64,000 bases of DNA from a virus. Positions 7,659 through 15,719 of this stretch are shown here, piece by piece (within the stretch, counting starts at the first letter, position 1; every line of letters starts with the position of its first letter). The position numbers and the translations under genes are program-made. The notes beneath the pieces were generated by a model that saw nothing but the letters and a program-made list of their open reading frames with translations, did no database searches and was not told where the DNA came from. The stretch covers positions 26,315 through 90,314 of IMG/VR virus record IMGVR_UViG_3300035698_010610; one strand, given 5' to 3'.

Positions 7659-7940
7659 TCACTGAGGGTCGGGGTTGCGGGCCGGCGGATCGTGCGGGCC
7701 GCCCGTAGGCTTCGGCGTTGTCTCGCGGCGGGTGTCCTGCGACACCAGCACTAACTGCTCGGAGTCGAAGGTCTGTGAATTGACCGGCTTGCCATCATGC
7801 ATAGCCGTCGGGGCCAACGTCAACCGGAAGCAGCCGTTGAGCCATTCCGTCACCGCGACCACCGTGCCCTCGAACCCGCTGATTCGATCCTTGCAAACGT
7901 CGCCGAGCGTCGCGTCACACCGTTTCCACTTAGTCGCCAT
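7659..7940 (-). CDS. Hypothetical phage protein
   Basis: 93 residues. The start is well supported by GAGGAG 6 nt before the ATG. GFEGTVVAVTEWLNGCFRL has the look of a small beta-barrel found in phage proteins of unknown function; the tail is Pro-rich. It sits between the GNAT gene and the GTG-started gene in the terminase operon. Confidence 0.7.
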   Translation of the reverse strand: MATKWKRCDATLGDVCKDRISGFEGTVVAVTEWLNGCFRLTLAPTAMHDGKPVNSQTFDSEQLVLVSQDTRRETTPKPTGGPHDPPARNPDPQ

Positions 7941-7942
7941 CG

Positions 7943-8458
7943 TTACTCCTCATCGTTCGAGTTCTTGCCTTGCGACGACTCCCAGCCGACGCCACGGACG
8001 AAACGATACCAATATTCCCCAGCACTATCAATCACCGGACGCCCGACGGCTTGAAACCCGCACGCCCGGAAGAACAGTTGCGCACCGAGCCACTGCTCGC
8101 AGACCAGAGCTGACAGGGGCTTCAGGGTATAATCCTGCATGGCGTTGAGGACCGTGCTGCCAATTCCGCGACCGTGACAGCCGGGGGCAACGCCGATCCG
8201 CCGAACCCGGGCGATCCGTTTGTACCGCCTGATAAATGCGTACGACGTGACGTGGTGCGTAAGCTCCGACCACCCGATGAAGACGAACACTCCCTTCATG
8301 CACGACAGGGCCTTGATCTGTTTCGCAGTCAACCGGTATTCGCCAAACAGCGTTTCGTCCATGTGGGCGATCTCAGGCAGCGCCCGCTGGAGTTCCTCAC
8401 CGCTGCCGATCTCGCCCGATACGTCAACGTCAGCCTTGCGTCGTCGTGCTGCTGCCAT
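7943..8458 (-). CDS. GNAT-family N-acetyltransferase
   Basis: 171 residues. The acetyl-CoA-binding motif A is RRIGVAPGCHGRGIGSTVL, followed by a typical C-terminal ACGFQAVGRPV. The substrate could be a protein, an antibiotic or a modified base. In phages GNAT enzymes sometimes complete DNA hypermodification, which would fit the glycosyltransferase in the same operon, but this is inference. No clear ribosome site precedes ATG 8458. Confidence 0.8.
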   Translation of the reverse strand: MAAARRRKADVDVSGEIGSGEELQRALPEIAHMDETLFGEYRLTAKQIKALSCMKGVFVFIGWSELTHHVTSYAFIRRYKRIARVRRIGVAPGCHGRGIGSTVLNAMQDYTLKPLSALVCEQWLGAQLFFRACGFQAVGRPVIDSAGEYWYRFVRGVGWESSQGKNSNDEE

Positions 8459-8471
8459 GCGGGAACGGCGC

Positions 8472-8513
8472 GGGCGAGCCCCCTCTCGGTTGCATCAAGC
8501 CGAGGGCTCGCCG
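8472..8513. other. Strong intergenic hairpin
   Basis: Arms GGCGAGCC and GGCTCGCC, with an inner CTCGG/CCGAG pair, form a long GC-rich stem between the end of the 216-residue gene and the GNAT gene. No T-tract follows on either strand, so it is not a standard terminator; an RNA processing or translation-control element is possible. Confidence 0.5.
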
Positions 8514-9145
8514 TTGCCGCCTTCCTTTCCGTTGGAGCCGTTGGAACTGTTGGAGCCGCCGGAGCCGTTGGAGTCGGACTTCTCCCCGTTGCCTTCTCCG
8601 CTGCTTTCTCCGTTACTTTCGATGCCGTACTTCCCGGCGAGGTAGTCGTCGTCCACAACCGTCGTGCGGCGGCCTTCCTCAACCTGCCGGACGATCTGAG
8701 CGAGACCGACCGGCTGGCGACCACCCACCGCCACGTTGTTGCCGATCCCCACGTTGATCTGCGTGCCGCAATTGATCCCCGACAAGTGCTCGAACATCCG
8801 CATCAGGGCTCGACTAGCACCGTTGCGGGACCTGGCGTCGTAGCAGAAATCAATGATCGGCTTGTTCTCTGAATCGAATAGCAGGTCGCCGTGTTTGTCC
8901 CTGGCCTGCTGGCGGCGGCCGACAATTTCCATCAGGAACGTCGGCAGCTTGGTCATCACGTCCGGCGGTAGTTCCCACCCCTCAGAAACCGCTTTGGCGA
9001 TCATCTGGAGGTGCTGACGGCGGTGATGCTCGTCGATGCCGATGGGGTCGGGTGGTGCGGGGCCTTCCTCCGGGACGACACCCTGACCCTCTGAGCCAGG
9101 GAGCGAGTCGGACGGTTGTTTAGCCTCGTCGTCGGGAGATGGCAC
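8495..9145 (-). CDS. Hypothetical protein with Gly/Ser/Asn-rich tail
   Basis: 216 residues. GTG start with GGAGG 7 nt upstream; first gene of the terminase operon. The N-terminal 30 residues are acidic and Pro-rich; the middle (DVMTKLPTFLMEIVGRRQQA) is helical; the last 40 residues are a Gly/Ser/Asn/Glu repeat-like tail. It could be a packaging or scaffold-type protein by position only. Confidence 0.65.
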   Translation of the reverse strand: MPSPDDEAKQPSDSLPGSEGQGVVPEEGPAPPDPIGIDEHHRRQHLQMIAKAVSEGWELPPDVMTKLPTFLMEIVGRRQQARDKHGDLLFDSENKPIIDFCYDARSRNGASRALMRMFEHLSGINCGTQINVGIGNNVAVGGRQPVGLAQIVRQVEEGRRTTVVDDDYLAGKYGIESNGESSGEGNGEKSDSNGSGGSNSSNGSNGKEGGNGEPSA

Positions 9146-9299
9146 GGCGATGCCTCCGGGCCGGTGGAACGCAGGCGATGCTGACCGCCTACTGCGGGCA
9201 CGGTATCACGGGGCCGGCGATGCGTCAAGCGAGGTCATCCCGCTACGGGGTGGCGTCGGTCCCGGTGTCGCGGTATCGTGTCCGAAAGGAGGGGCGGTA

Positions 9300-9599
9300 A
9301 TGGCGGGACGGAAATGTCGCAAGACGATGGCAGAAAAACACTCGCAAGGGCTAGCCGGGCACCCGCTGTTAGTGTTAGCGCGGGCGGTGCGTCGGGCCGG
9401 TGACGCGGACCGCGAAGCTAGCCTGCATGTGGAGTCTGAACCGACCGCAATGTCGATCCTGCGTGGGAGCATCGAAGAGGCTGCTTGTGCGTTGGACGAA
9501 CTGACAGCATTGCTCAATGCCGGAGTATACGATACGGTCCACAGTCACGGGCGAATGCCAGGCGATGATTACGCGGCGGCACGCCCACATAAATACTAG
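9300..9599 (+). CDS. Hypothetical protein
   Basis: 99 residues. Very good ribosome site AAAGGAGG 7 nt before the ATG at 9300. It is divergent from the terminase operon. The C-terminal half (EEAACALDELTALLNAGVYD) is helical. The 154 nt before it hold the start signals for both directions, but I see no convincing -35/-10 pair there. Confidence 0.65.
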   Translation: MAGRKCRKTMAEKHSQGLAGHPLLVLARAVRRAGDADREASLHVESEPTAMSILRGSIEEAACALDELTALLNAGVYDTVHSHGRMPGDDYAAARPHKY

Positions 9600-9612
9600 C
9601 CGAGGAGAAGCG

Positions 9613-10239
9613 ATGACGGCCGGGAAATTGACCATCAAGACGGCGAAACTTGGATCGCTCGTGCCAGCCCCCTACAATACGAGGCTGCACAACGAAGCAA
9701 ACCTCTCAGCGACCCGCGCCAGCCTTGAGCGGTTCGGGCAAGTGGAACCGCTCGTCACGAGGGAATTGGAGAACGGCACGTACGAAGTCGTCGGGGGTAA
9801 CGGGCGGCTTGAGGCCATGCAGTCGCTGGAGTGGGACGTGGCGAAAATCGTGGTGGTCGAGTTGACCGACCCCGAAGCCAAAGCGTTGTCGATCGCGCTG
9901 AACCGCACCGCCGAACTGGCGACGTGGGATGAATCGGCCCTTTTTCTCCAGATCACGGAAATGATTGGGGAGGGGGTGCCGTCCGAAGACCTCGGCTGGA
10001 GCGACGGCGACGTTGAGGCCCTCGCGGCGTCCGTAGACAACCCGCCCGACACGAGCGAGAACGTGGACCCGGACCCGGACACCCCGAAGGCGAAGCAGGG
10101 GAGGCCGATCAACATGACCGTCGAGCAGCGGCAAATCTTCGATCAGGCCGTGCTCAAATTGCGTCAAGTTGAGAATGAAGAATGGACTGAGGGCAAGTGC
10201 GTCGAGATGGTTTGCGCCGACTGGCTCTCGGGCCACTAG
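9613..10239 (+). CDS. ParB-like nuclease-domain protein
   Basis: 208 residues. LVPAPYNTRLHNEANLSATR, then GQVEPLVT, and EVVGGNGRLEAM are the ParB/Srx core; ALSIALNRTAELATWDE continues the family pattern seen in phage ParB-like proteins linked to methyltransferases. GAGGAG precedes the ATG. It converges with the repressor gene, overlapping its end by 4 nt. Confidence 0.85.
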   Translation: MTAGKLTIKTAKLGSLVPAPYNTRLHNEANLSATRASLERFGQVEPLVTRELENGTYEVVGGNGRLEAMQSLEWDVAKIVVVELTDPEAKALSIALNRTAELATWDESALFLQITEMIGEGVPSEDLGWSDGDVEALAASVDNPPDTSENVDPDPDTPKAKQGRPINMTVEQRQIFDQAVLKLRQVENEEWTEGKCVEMVCADWLSGH

Positions 10240-10517
10240 CTCGCTTTTGCGGCAGCCCACAGCCGCAACAATTTCACTGCACTGAGTCCAACCGCGCACC
10301 CCATTGCTGACAGCGTGGGGAACCGGGGGACCTTCCCCGCTTCTACATCGCTCCACAGCCCCTGACTCACCCCCGCCTTTTTGGCGGCTGCCGACTGAGT
10401 CAACCCAATGCGGTTGCGGGCGCTGCGGATCGATGCACCGATTGCCGAGATCGTCGGGCGGGTCAACGGCGCACCGCGTCGCCTCTGCTTCACTGGCCTT
10501 CGCTGCTTGGTCGTCAT
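10236..10517 (-). CDS. XRE-family transcriptional repressor
   Basis: A 93-residue Cro/CI-type helix-turn-helix protein: IGLTQSAAAKKAGVSQGLWS is the helix-turn-helix, followed by VEAGKVPRFPTLSAM. The N-terminus is very basic. AAGGA lies 10 nt upstream. Its own minus-strand promoter is at 10647-10674, and an inverted repeat at 10915-10933 upstream of the plus operon is a plausible binding site. Confidence 0.8.
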   Translation of the reverse strand: MTTKQRRPVKQRRRGAPLTRPTISAIGASIRSARNRIGLTQSAAAKKAGVSQGLWSDVEAGKVPRFPTLSAMGCAVGLSAVKLLRLWAAAKAS

Positions 10518-10646
10518 CGGTGCTGTCCTTGTGGTGCCGGGTAGCTCAGACCAATTGTATCCGGGCAGCCGCTGCTCAGGCTACCCCCATTCAACAGAAG
10601 CCCCGGACCTCCTGGCTTTCCGGGCCGTAGTGAAATTCCGTAATCC

Positions 10647-10674
10647 ATTATACCCTCCACACCTCCCGCTCCAA
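10647..10674 (-). promoter_or_regulatory. Promoter of the repressor gene
   Basis: On the minus strand TTGGAG (10674-10669), 16-nt spacer and a perfect TATAAT (10652-10647). It would give a leader of about 120 nt before the repressor ATG at 10517. Confidence 0.6.
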
Positions 10675-10914
10675 CTGCCAATTTTCAGTGTGGGGTTTTC
10701 GGCCCCGATTTTCTGCATCATTCCATGCGGCTAGGAGTGCTGGCTTTCGCGTGGAACCCCGCAGGGAGCCCTGGAGGCGGGCCAACAAGCACCGGCGGTC
10801 TTGTCAGTTTTCTTTTCTATGCCCCGTGCTTTTCCCCCTTCAGGGGTACGATTTCCCGGCTTTCTCGGATATTTTCCGGGAAATTCAACTTTTGACGGGT
10901 TTACATATTCCATT

Positions 10915-10933
10915 TTATCTCAAAACGAGATAA
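10915..10933. promoter_or_regulatory. Operator-like inverted repeat
   Basis: TTATCTC-AAAAC-GAGATAA is a perfect 7-5-7 inverted repeat in an AT-rich spot. TTGACG (10892-10897) lies upstream and GATAAT (10928-10933, inside the right arm) resembles a -10 box, so a bound repressor would block a plus-strand promoter here. A second, shorter inverted repeat AGTCA-ATG-TGACT follows at 10943-10955. Confidence 0.55.
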
Positions 10934-11143
10934 TCTAGTCATAGTCAATGTGACTGACAACCTGCTCTTTGACAACTCGAACGGCACCGGCCAAGACAGC
11001 CTTCTGCAATCTGGCCCCTGACCAAACATCTCGGCTTGCCCTGACGGGCGTGAGAATAGTAGTCGGGCGGAAGATTAGCAACAACCCAGGCCCAGTCGGT
11101 CCCCCACTTCAAGGATGAATTGGGAAAGCAACCTCTTCGCAAA

Positions 11144-11342
11144 ATCTCGCGAGCCCTCAAGAACGATCCCAGCAGTGGGAGTAACCGTCGGGCAAGCTCG
11201 CGGATGAGATACGCGAGACCTACTACCGCTCAACGGGAATTGAGCGGGATGGGGTATTCACCAACGAGCGGCCACAGCGCACAAATGACTCGTCGGTGAT
11301 TGCCCCATCAGGGTCGCACGGGACTGGCACCCGTGCCTGATG
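11144..11342 (+). ncRNA. Candidate structured leader RNA with four hairpins
   Basis: Four consecutive stems lie before the first gene of the long plus operon. (1) ATCTC-GCGAGC (11144-11154) pairs with GCTCGC/GAGAT (11196-11210), enclosing TCCCA/TGGGA. (2) CCGCTCAA/TTGAGCGG (11226-11247). (3) 18-nt arms 11251-11268 and 11289-11306 pair at 16 of 18 positions. (4) CATCAGG plus GCACGGG (11306-11324) pair with CCCGTGCCTGATG (11330-11342). No open frame with a ribosome site competes. It may be a leader that controls the operon or a processed RNA; no known riboswitch class was recognised. Confidence 0.5.
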
Positions 11343-11375
11343 AGCTGCCTCGAAACCCTAACCCGGAGAGTAACA

Positions 11376-11627
11376 ATGACACGCCGAACCTTCATGGCCC
11401 GCCTGGAATCTGCCACCAACCTGATCCCGGACAGGATCACGCGGAAAAAGGATGGGACGGTCGAATGCAAGAAGTCGTACTTCTACCGCAACCGTGGACA
11501 AGACGCTCGGGACGGTGAGCGGCTGGCGGCTGCATTCCCCGAAGCCACCATCACCACCCGGGACGACTATCGGAACCACCCAGCAATATCGTACTTCGTT
11601 CACGTTCTCACCTTCCCCGTTGCCTGA
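11376..11627 (+). CDS. Hypothetical protein, first gene of the early array
   Basis: 83 residues, starting MTRRTFMARLESATNLIPDR. CCCGGAGAG lies 5 nt before the ATG. Basic N-terminal half. It directly follows the structured leader. No family recognised. Confidence 0.65.
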   Translation: MTRRTFMARLESATNLIPDRITRKKDGTVECKKSYFYRNRGQDARDGERLAAAFPEATITTRDDYRNHPAISYFVHVLTFPVA

Positions 11628-11664
11628 CAATCACCTGCCCTGCCCCCTAGCCTGGAGAGAAACG

Positions 11665-12105
11665 ATGAAGACCAAACGAGCCGCCATCAGCCGCAAAGAG
11701 TTGTTCGCTGTCGCCGCCACCGAGAGCCGTCGGGCTGCCACGACGACCAAGACCGCGAAGAACATTTTCCCCAAGATCAAGACCAAGGGGGGCGGCTATA
11801 CCGTCGGCATCCGATTCATGGACGAAGCCCGCGGCGAGCGGTACTTCGACACAGAATGGAGCGTCACCGCTTGGCACGAAGCTGGTTCGTTCTCTATTCC
11901 CTGTCCTGTCTCCTATAACGGACGGATGATCTGGCAGGACCCCGCTGGCAACAGTATCGGCCGCGATATCCGCGTGGGCGACACACTGAGCTTGACAATC
12001 ACCCGCTGGTCAATGCGGGGCCGCAGCGAAACGCTTGGTCGCAGCATCACGGTCAAAGCCGTGGCGGTGGGCGACGCTGGCGACTATGTCACCATCACGT
12101 ACTAG
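11665..12105 (+). CDS. Hypothetical protein
   Basis: 146 residues. Basic N-terminus (MKTKRAAISRKELFAVAA) and a beta-rich C-terminal half (DTLSLTITRWSMRGRSETLG). CTGGAGAG precedes the ATG at 7 nt. Not recognised. Confidence 0.65.
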   Translation: MKTKRAAISRKELFAVAATESRRAATTTKTAKNIFPKIKTKGGGYTVGIRFMDEARGERYFDTEWSVTAWHEAGSFSIPCPVSYNGRMIWQDPAGNSIGRDIRVGDTLSLTITRWSMRGRSETLGRSITVKAVAVGDAGDYVTITY

Positions 12106-12142
12106 CTTTTACACCACGCAACCGTCTACATTGGAGAGAGCC

Positions 12143-12463
12143 GTGTCATACCCTACCGGATGCACCATTGCTGATTTCTGCCCGGTCGACAGTTGCGAAG
12201 TCCGCCTGCACCGTCACGTCCGACCTGACGGTTGGGCATACGGCTCCAGCCTGACCCCGAGCAATTGGGACCGTGCAGCTTTCTACCTGCCAACGCACAG
12301 CATTGGACCTGTCAAAGAGCTTGCTGTCAACATCATCGTAACCGGCCGCACCATCCAGCGCGACAACGGTTGCAACGTGGTCCGAGTGATGATCGAGTTC
12401 GTCGGTGACGGCGAGCCGTCCACAATCGTGCGCGGTTGGATGGACGTTGCTGACACCGTTTGA
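12143..12463 (+). CDS. Hypothetical protein
   Basis: 106 residues, GTG start after TTGGAGAG. Contains DFCPVDSCEVRLHRHVRPDG, a possible metal-binding Cys/His cluster, and a beta-rich end. Not recognised. Confidence 0.6.
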   Translation: MSYPTGCTIADFCPVDSCEVRLHRHVRPDGWAYGSSLTPSNWDRAAFYLPTHSIGPVKELAVNIIVTGRTIQRDNGCNVVRVMIEFVGDGEPSTIVRGWMDVADTV

Positions 12464-12473
12464 CTCCCTCCCT

Positions 12474-12512
12474 GGCCTGCCTGCGTAACCGGGCATCGCA
12501 ACCCGGCAGGCC
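12474..12512 (+). other. Intergenic hairpin
   Basis: GGCCTGCC (12474-12481) and GGCAGGCC (12505-12512) form a perfect 8-bp stem with an inner GGG/CCC. No U-tract follows, so pausing or RNA processing is more likely than termination. Confidence 0.45.
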
Positions 12513-12550
12513 ACTTCTGCTTTACCCCCTCACCTTTCAGGGAGGAAACG

Positions 12551-12652
12551 ATGGGCGCAATCGTCAACAGGACCGCAGAGGCCGTGCTGAAGGCCGAGTA
12601 CGATGAAGGATTGCGGGTCGCGAGGGTGATTACCCGCTGCGGTATGTTTTAA
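12551..12652 (+). CDS. Small peptide
   Basis: 33 residues: MGAIVNRTAEAVLKAEYDEG and a short basic/Cys tail ending RCGMF. GGGAGG lies 6 nt before the ATG, as good as its neighbours. Likely a real small gene; function unknown. Confidence 0.5.
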   Translation: MGAIVNRTAEAVLKAEYDEGLRVARVITRCGMF

Positions 12653-12699
12653 CCGCAGACCTATTGCCTCCAACCTTTACCCCACGCGGGAGAACAGTC

Positions 12700-12936
12700 A
12701 TGGCACCGTACCGACAAGCAACCGTTCTGACACCGAAAACTTTTGCTCGCTTTTTGTCAACAGCCGCCCACGAGTCGCTCACGGACGAACACGCATCCAA
12801 GTTCCTCCAAAACGTCCACGAAATCTTGACCGACTACTCGATGTCGGTGCAGCTTCACGGGGACGTGCCCCCGAAAGCTCGACGCTTCGAGGACTTCGCG
12901 GACGCAGCTACTGAACACCTGGAAGATTTGATCTAG
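12700..12936 (+). CDS. Hypothetical helical protein
   Basis: 78 residues. GGGAG precedes the ATG by 9 nt. FLSTAAHESLTDEHASKFLQ and the C-terminal DAATEHLEDLI suggest an all-helical fold. Not recognised. Confidence 0.6.
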   Translation: MAPYRQATVLTPKTFARFLSTAAHESLTDEHASKFLQNVHEILTDYSMSVQLHGDVPPKARRFEDFADAATEHLEDLI

Positions 12937-13010
12937 CGACCGTTCGTTTTTCTGCCCGTTCATGCAAGCTGGTGCATCGCCAGCCTGCCACCACAACAAG
13001 GGAGAGTACA

Positions 13011-13718
13011 ATGGCAAACGCAACCACCACCGACCTGCATTCTGGTGACCTCGTTGACCTCCGCCCCTCCGCCTTGGCTGCCCTGGCCCTCGACCCCAAA
13101 GCCGAGAACAACCTCAAAGCCTACGTCTCGCGGGTAGTGAAAAACGGCCGCGTAGCTGTCCGCACCGCCAACGGGGACAACATCAAACTTGACCGCAAAG
13201 ACATGCGGCCCCACGAGACGAGCATGCAGCGGGAAACCCGCCGCGTAAATGACCTGGAAGCTGCTGCCAGTGCGTGCCGCGAAGAATTGTCGGCCTGGAC
13301 GGCTACCATCGAGAAAGCCGTAGCGGATCGCCGCGAGCGGTTGGAGCAAGTCGCCGAAGGGGTGGAGTCCATCACGGAGTGGGTGAGGTGGCACGCTGAG
13401 GACGCAGTCCGAGATGAGGCTATATTGGCTCACGCCGACCGCTTCGGGCTGCTCACCGTCGTTGAGAGGGCCTTGAGGGGCGACCTGGCGTTGGTTGACG
13501 CAGGACGCAAATTCGAGGAGATCGAAACCCTGATGACCAAGCAGTTGATCGAGTCGCCGTACCGTCATTCATCGTCGTCCCACGCCTCCACTTTGACCGA
13601 AGCAATCGGCGTTGAGGCCCTGGCCAAACTCCTCCAATCGTACGGGGTCCGAGCCACCCCGCGCAGCATCATGCAATGGCACTTCTCTACTGCTGACACG
13701 ATCGCAAAAGCGTGGTAG
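13011..13718 (+). CDS. Hypothetical protein with central coiled coil
   Basis: 235 residues. The middle (RRVNDLEAAASACREELSAW and on to VAEGVESI) is a coiled coil of about 60 residues. The N-terminal part includes VVKNGRVAVRTANGDNIKL, a small beta-barrel-like stretch. GGGAGAG ribosome site. Followed by a terminator-like hairpin at 13734. Confidence 0.65.
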   Translation: MANATTTDLHSGDLVDLRPSALAALALDPKAENNLKAYVSRVVKNGRVAVRTANGDNIKLDRKDMRPHETSMQRETRRVNDLEAAASACREELSAWTATIEKAVADRRERLEQVAEGVESITEWVRWHAEDAVRDEAILAHADRFGLLTVVERALRGDLALVDAGRKFEEIETLMTKQLIESPYRHSSSSHASTLTEAIGVEALAKLLQSYGVRATPRSIMQWHFSTADTIAKAW

Positions 13719-13733
13719 CACTTGCAGCAGCCG

Positions 13734-13760
13734 GGGTCGCCTACACGAGGGCGGCCCTTT
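13734..13760 (+). terminator. Terminator-like hairpin
   Basis: GGGTCGCC pairs with GGCGGCCC over 8 bp with one G-U and is followed by only three T. The same arm pair is reused at 43658-43682 with a longer T run, so this is probably a weak or partial terminator. Confidence 0.45.
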
Positions 13761-13797
13761 CACCTACGCCTGCTGACCCCCGAACCCGGAGAGTATG

Positions 13798-14037
13798 ATG
13801 AACGATAAACTCACCTTTCAGCCGAAAGATACGACCAAGTGGGGTCACGACACCGTAGCCCTGTACCGACGCTACAATAATTTCTTCGAGGCGGTGGAGG
13901 ACCGGGACTCACTCCGCAGGCATGGATGGTTCGTTGATTCGGCTTACCCCCACGCTTACCTCACCGGCTGGGAAACCCACGCCGTCATCGCCGTCACCCA
14001 CCAAACCCCGACCCGGCGTAGTTGCGCGTCCACCTAA
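13798..14037 (+). CDS. Hypothetical protein
   Basis: 79 residues. CCCGGAGAG then ATGATG: either ATG (13795 or 13798) can serve. Aromatic-rich (YRRYNNFFEAVEDRDSL). Not recognised. Confidence 0.6.
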   Translation: MNDKLTFQPKDTTKWGHDTVALYRRYNNFFEAVEDRDSLRRHGWFVDSAYPHAYLTGWETHAVIAVTHQTPTRRSCAST

Positions 14038-14068
14038 CAACACGGCTGCACAACCAAGGAGAGAAGCG

Positions 14069-14359
14069 ATGACATCCACAAGCGATGTGCGGATCGAATG
14101 CAATCGCCTAGGCCTCTCGCTGGAGGACGACAAAGACAGTCAGTGCTATCGCGCGACCGCACCGGAAGGCCGCCGATTCGAGCCTGACCTGCACGAGCTA
14201 ATCGCGGTGTATGGTGGTGGTTTCGTTGGAAACGGTGCTGCCAAGGTGGAGGCGCGGATTGACCTCCTCGGCCGCTTGCGGGACTACCGCAGCTTGGAGC
14301 CCTGCGACAATCCAGATTGCGACTGGTGCCACCCTGTTCCTGACCCGGCCGACACTTGA
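14069..14359 (+). CDS. Hypothetical protein with C-terminal Cys cluster
   Basis: 96 residues. AAGGAGAG precedes the ATG at 14069. It ends CDNPDCDWCHPV, a possible metal-binding knuckle. Not recognised. Confidence 0.6.
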   Translation: MTSTSDVRIECNRLGLSLEDDKDSQCYRATAPEGRRFEPDLHELIAVYGGGFVGNGAAKVEARIDLLGRLRDYRSLEPCDNPDCDWCHPVPDPADT

Positions 14360-14379
14360 CCCCAAAAAGGAAAGAAGCG

Positions 14380-14688
14380 ATGCACGTCCAGACGCGATTC
14401 AAGGAAGTGCTGACAAGTCGTCGATGGCACGTCGAAATCACCTGGAAAGTCTCGGCTGAAGTGACACTACCAATGGGGCAAATCGACCTCCAGACCCTTT
14501 CGCCCATCCGTGTTGTTTGCCGAGACGTTCACGACCGCGTCCGCTGGATCGAGCCAATCGGCCCCCGTATGTCTACCGCGATGTCTCAGGGTTGTATGCG
14601 ACGGTCGCGCAATCAAGAGAAGACGTGGCTTTGCCTTTGCAAAGCCTTGTACCAGGAAGCCCGCAATCAAGAGGAGAGAAGTCGATGA
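14380..14688 (+). CDS. Hypothetical protein
   Basis: 102 residues starting MHVQTRFKEVLTSRRWHVEI. AAAGGAAAG site. Its stop overlaps the ATG of the next gene. The second half is basic and less ordered in composition. Not recognised. Confidence 0.55.
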   Translation: MHVQTRFKEVLTSRRWHVEITWKVSAEVTLPMGQIDLQTLSPIRVVCRDVHDRVRWIEPIGPRMSTAMSQGCMRRSRNQEKTWLCLCKALYQEARNQEERSR

Positions 14689-14891
14689 CCACGTTCACGC
14701 CGCAGGCCGCGCACCGCCAGGGATTCCGCGACGGCGCCGCAGGCCGCCAAACCAACTGCTCGCTGGCTGGGCATCGCGACCAATGCATCGGCGACGCCTA
14801 CCTGGATGGATGGGAACTCGGATGCTCGCGACACGCTGACACGCCAGACAACCGCGAGGCCGTCGCCCGACGGATCGCCGTCACCAACTGA
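14685..14891 (+). CDS. Hypothetical phage protein
   Basis: 68 residues. HRQGFRDGAAGRQTNCSLAG has the look of small phage proteins with a G-F-x-D-G-x-x-G motif. GAGGAGAG ribosome site; ATG overlaps the previous TGA. Function unknown. Confidence 0.6.
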   Translation: MTTFTPQAAHRQGFRDGAAGRQTNCSLAGHRDQCIGDAYLDGWELGCSRHADTPDNREAVARRIAVTN

Positions 14892-14911
14892 CCCCGACCC
14901 GGAGAGAAGCA

Positions 14912-15316
14912 ATGAACGCAACCGACCCGATGACACCAGCAACCCATAACGGCATTTTCACCGTCACGTCTGCCGCCTCCGGCAGCCATCGGACATTCCG
15001 CATCAAAACGCAGAGGGACGACTCCACCTTCGCACCCGGAGAGCGGGTCGTCGCCCTACTGACCGGGGCGGACAACAGCCACGACTGTAAGGGGTTCGGG
15101 TTCATCAAACCCGACGGCCGCATCATCGTCTGGAAGAAACATCGCGGGACGGACATGGAACGGTTCGCCCGAATGCTCGAACGACTCGACGCCCACGAGG
15201 CCGCCGGGCACGTCCAGGTACAGGTTGAGGGGCGTTGCCGCCGATGTAACCGCCGCCTGACTACCCCCGAATCCGTTGCCGCCGGAATCGGCCCGGTCTG
15301 CGACGGCCGCGACTGA
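14912..15316 (+). CDS. DUF6011-like zinc-ribbon protein
   Basis: 134 residues. The C-terminus CRRCNRRLTTPESVAAGIGP followed by VC is the common phage/actinobacterial knuckle in which the last Cys completes the site. The N-terminal domain (TFRIKTQRDDSTFAPGERVV) is beta-rich. GACCCGGAGAG precedes the ATG. Probably a nucleic-acid-associated accessory protein. Confidence 0.65.
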   Translation: MNATDPMTPATHNGIFTVTSAASGSHRTFRIKTQRDDSTFAPGERVVALLTGADNSHDCKGFGFIKPDGRIIVWKKHRGTDMERFARMLERLDAHEAAGHVQVQVEGRCRRCNRRLTTPESVAAGIGPVCDGRD

Positions 15317-15343
15317 ACCAACCGCCAACCCGGAGACTGAACA

Positions 15344-15643
15344 ATGCCACGCACATCGCTCGCTGATAACGTCGATCAACTCGGATGGATCAAGGCTAAG
15401 ATCGCCAACCTCAAACAGCGAGAGGACCAACTGAAGGCCGTCATCGTTGCGAGCGGGAAAACTGCCGCCGAGGGCAACCTATTTCGCGTCACCGTGTCGC
15501 GGTCCGAGGTCGCCGCCATCGACTGGAAGGCCATCGCAGCAAAAATGCACCCATCCGTGCAACTGATAACGGCGCACACATCGCACGCCGACCGGGACAC
15601 GGTCCGCTGCGTTGCCAAGACCGGCCGACCCGCGACCGCTTGA
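15344..15643 (+). CDS. Hypothetical protein with N-terminal coiled coil
   Basis: 99 residues. DQLGWIKAKIANLKQREDQL is a short coiled coil, followed by GNLFRVTVSRSEVAAIDWKA. The layout (coiled coil plus small beta/alpha domain) occurs in several phage early proteins. CCCGGAGA lies upstream. Function unknown. Confidence 0.6.
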   Translation: MPRTSLADNVDQLGWIKAKIANLKQREDQLKAVIVASGKTAAEGNLFRVTVSRSEVAAIDWKAIAAKMHPSVQLITAHTSHADRDTVRCVAKTGRPATA

Positions 15644-15719
15644 CCTACTCGGCTGGGTGACGGCGACCGTCCACCGTTGGGCGGTCGCCACTTTTCAACC
15701 GCAAGCCCAAGGGAGAATA

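Noticed and set aside
8472-8513. Terminator between the 216-residue gene and the GNAT gene
   Set aside because: The stem is strong but neither strand has a T run after it, so it is listed only as a hairpin.
8495-8640. Tandem repeat coding for a Gly/Ser/Asn tail
   Set aside because: Explained as an ordinary low-complexity protein tail; it does not share the 5-nt period of the arrays.
10236-10517. Evidence for lysogeny
   Set aside because: The repressor alone is not enough: I found no integrase, excisionase or attachment-site repeat in the window, so prophage status stays open.
10945-11160. Minus-strand frame of 71 codons in the control region
   Set aside because: No ribosome site, odd composition, and it overlaps the hairpin-rich leader. 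The structured RNA reading explains the region better.
11306-11342. tRNA or tmRNA in the hairpin region
   Set aside because: No GTTCRA T-loop, no acceptor pairing and no CCA end. The stems do not form a cloverleaf. I saw no tRNA elsewhere in the window.
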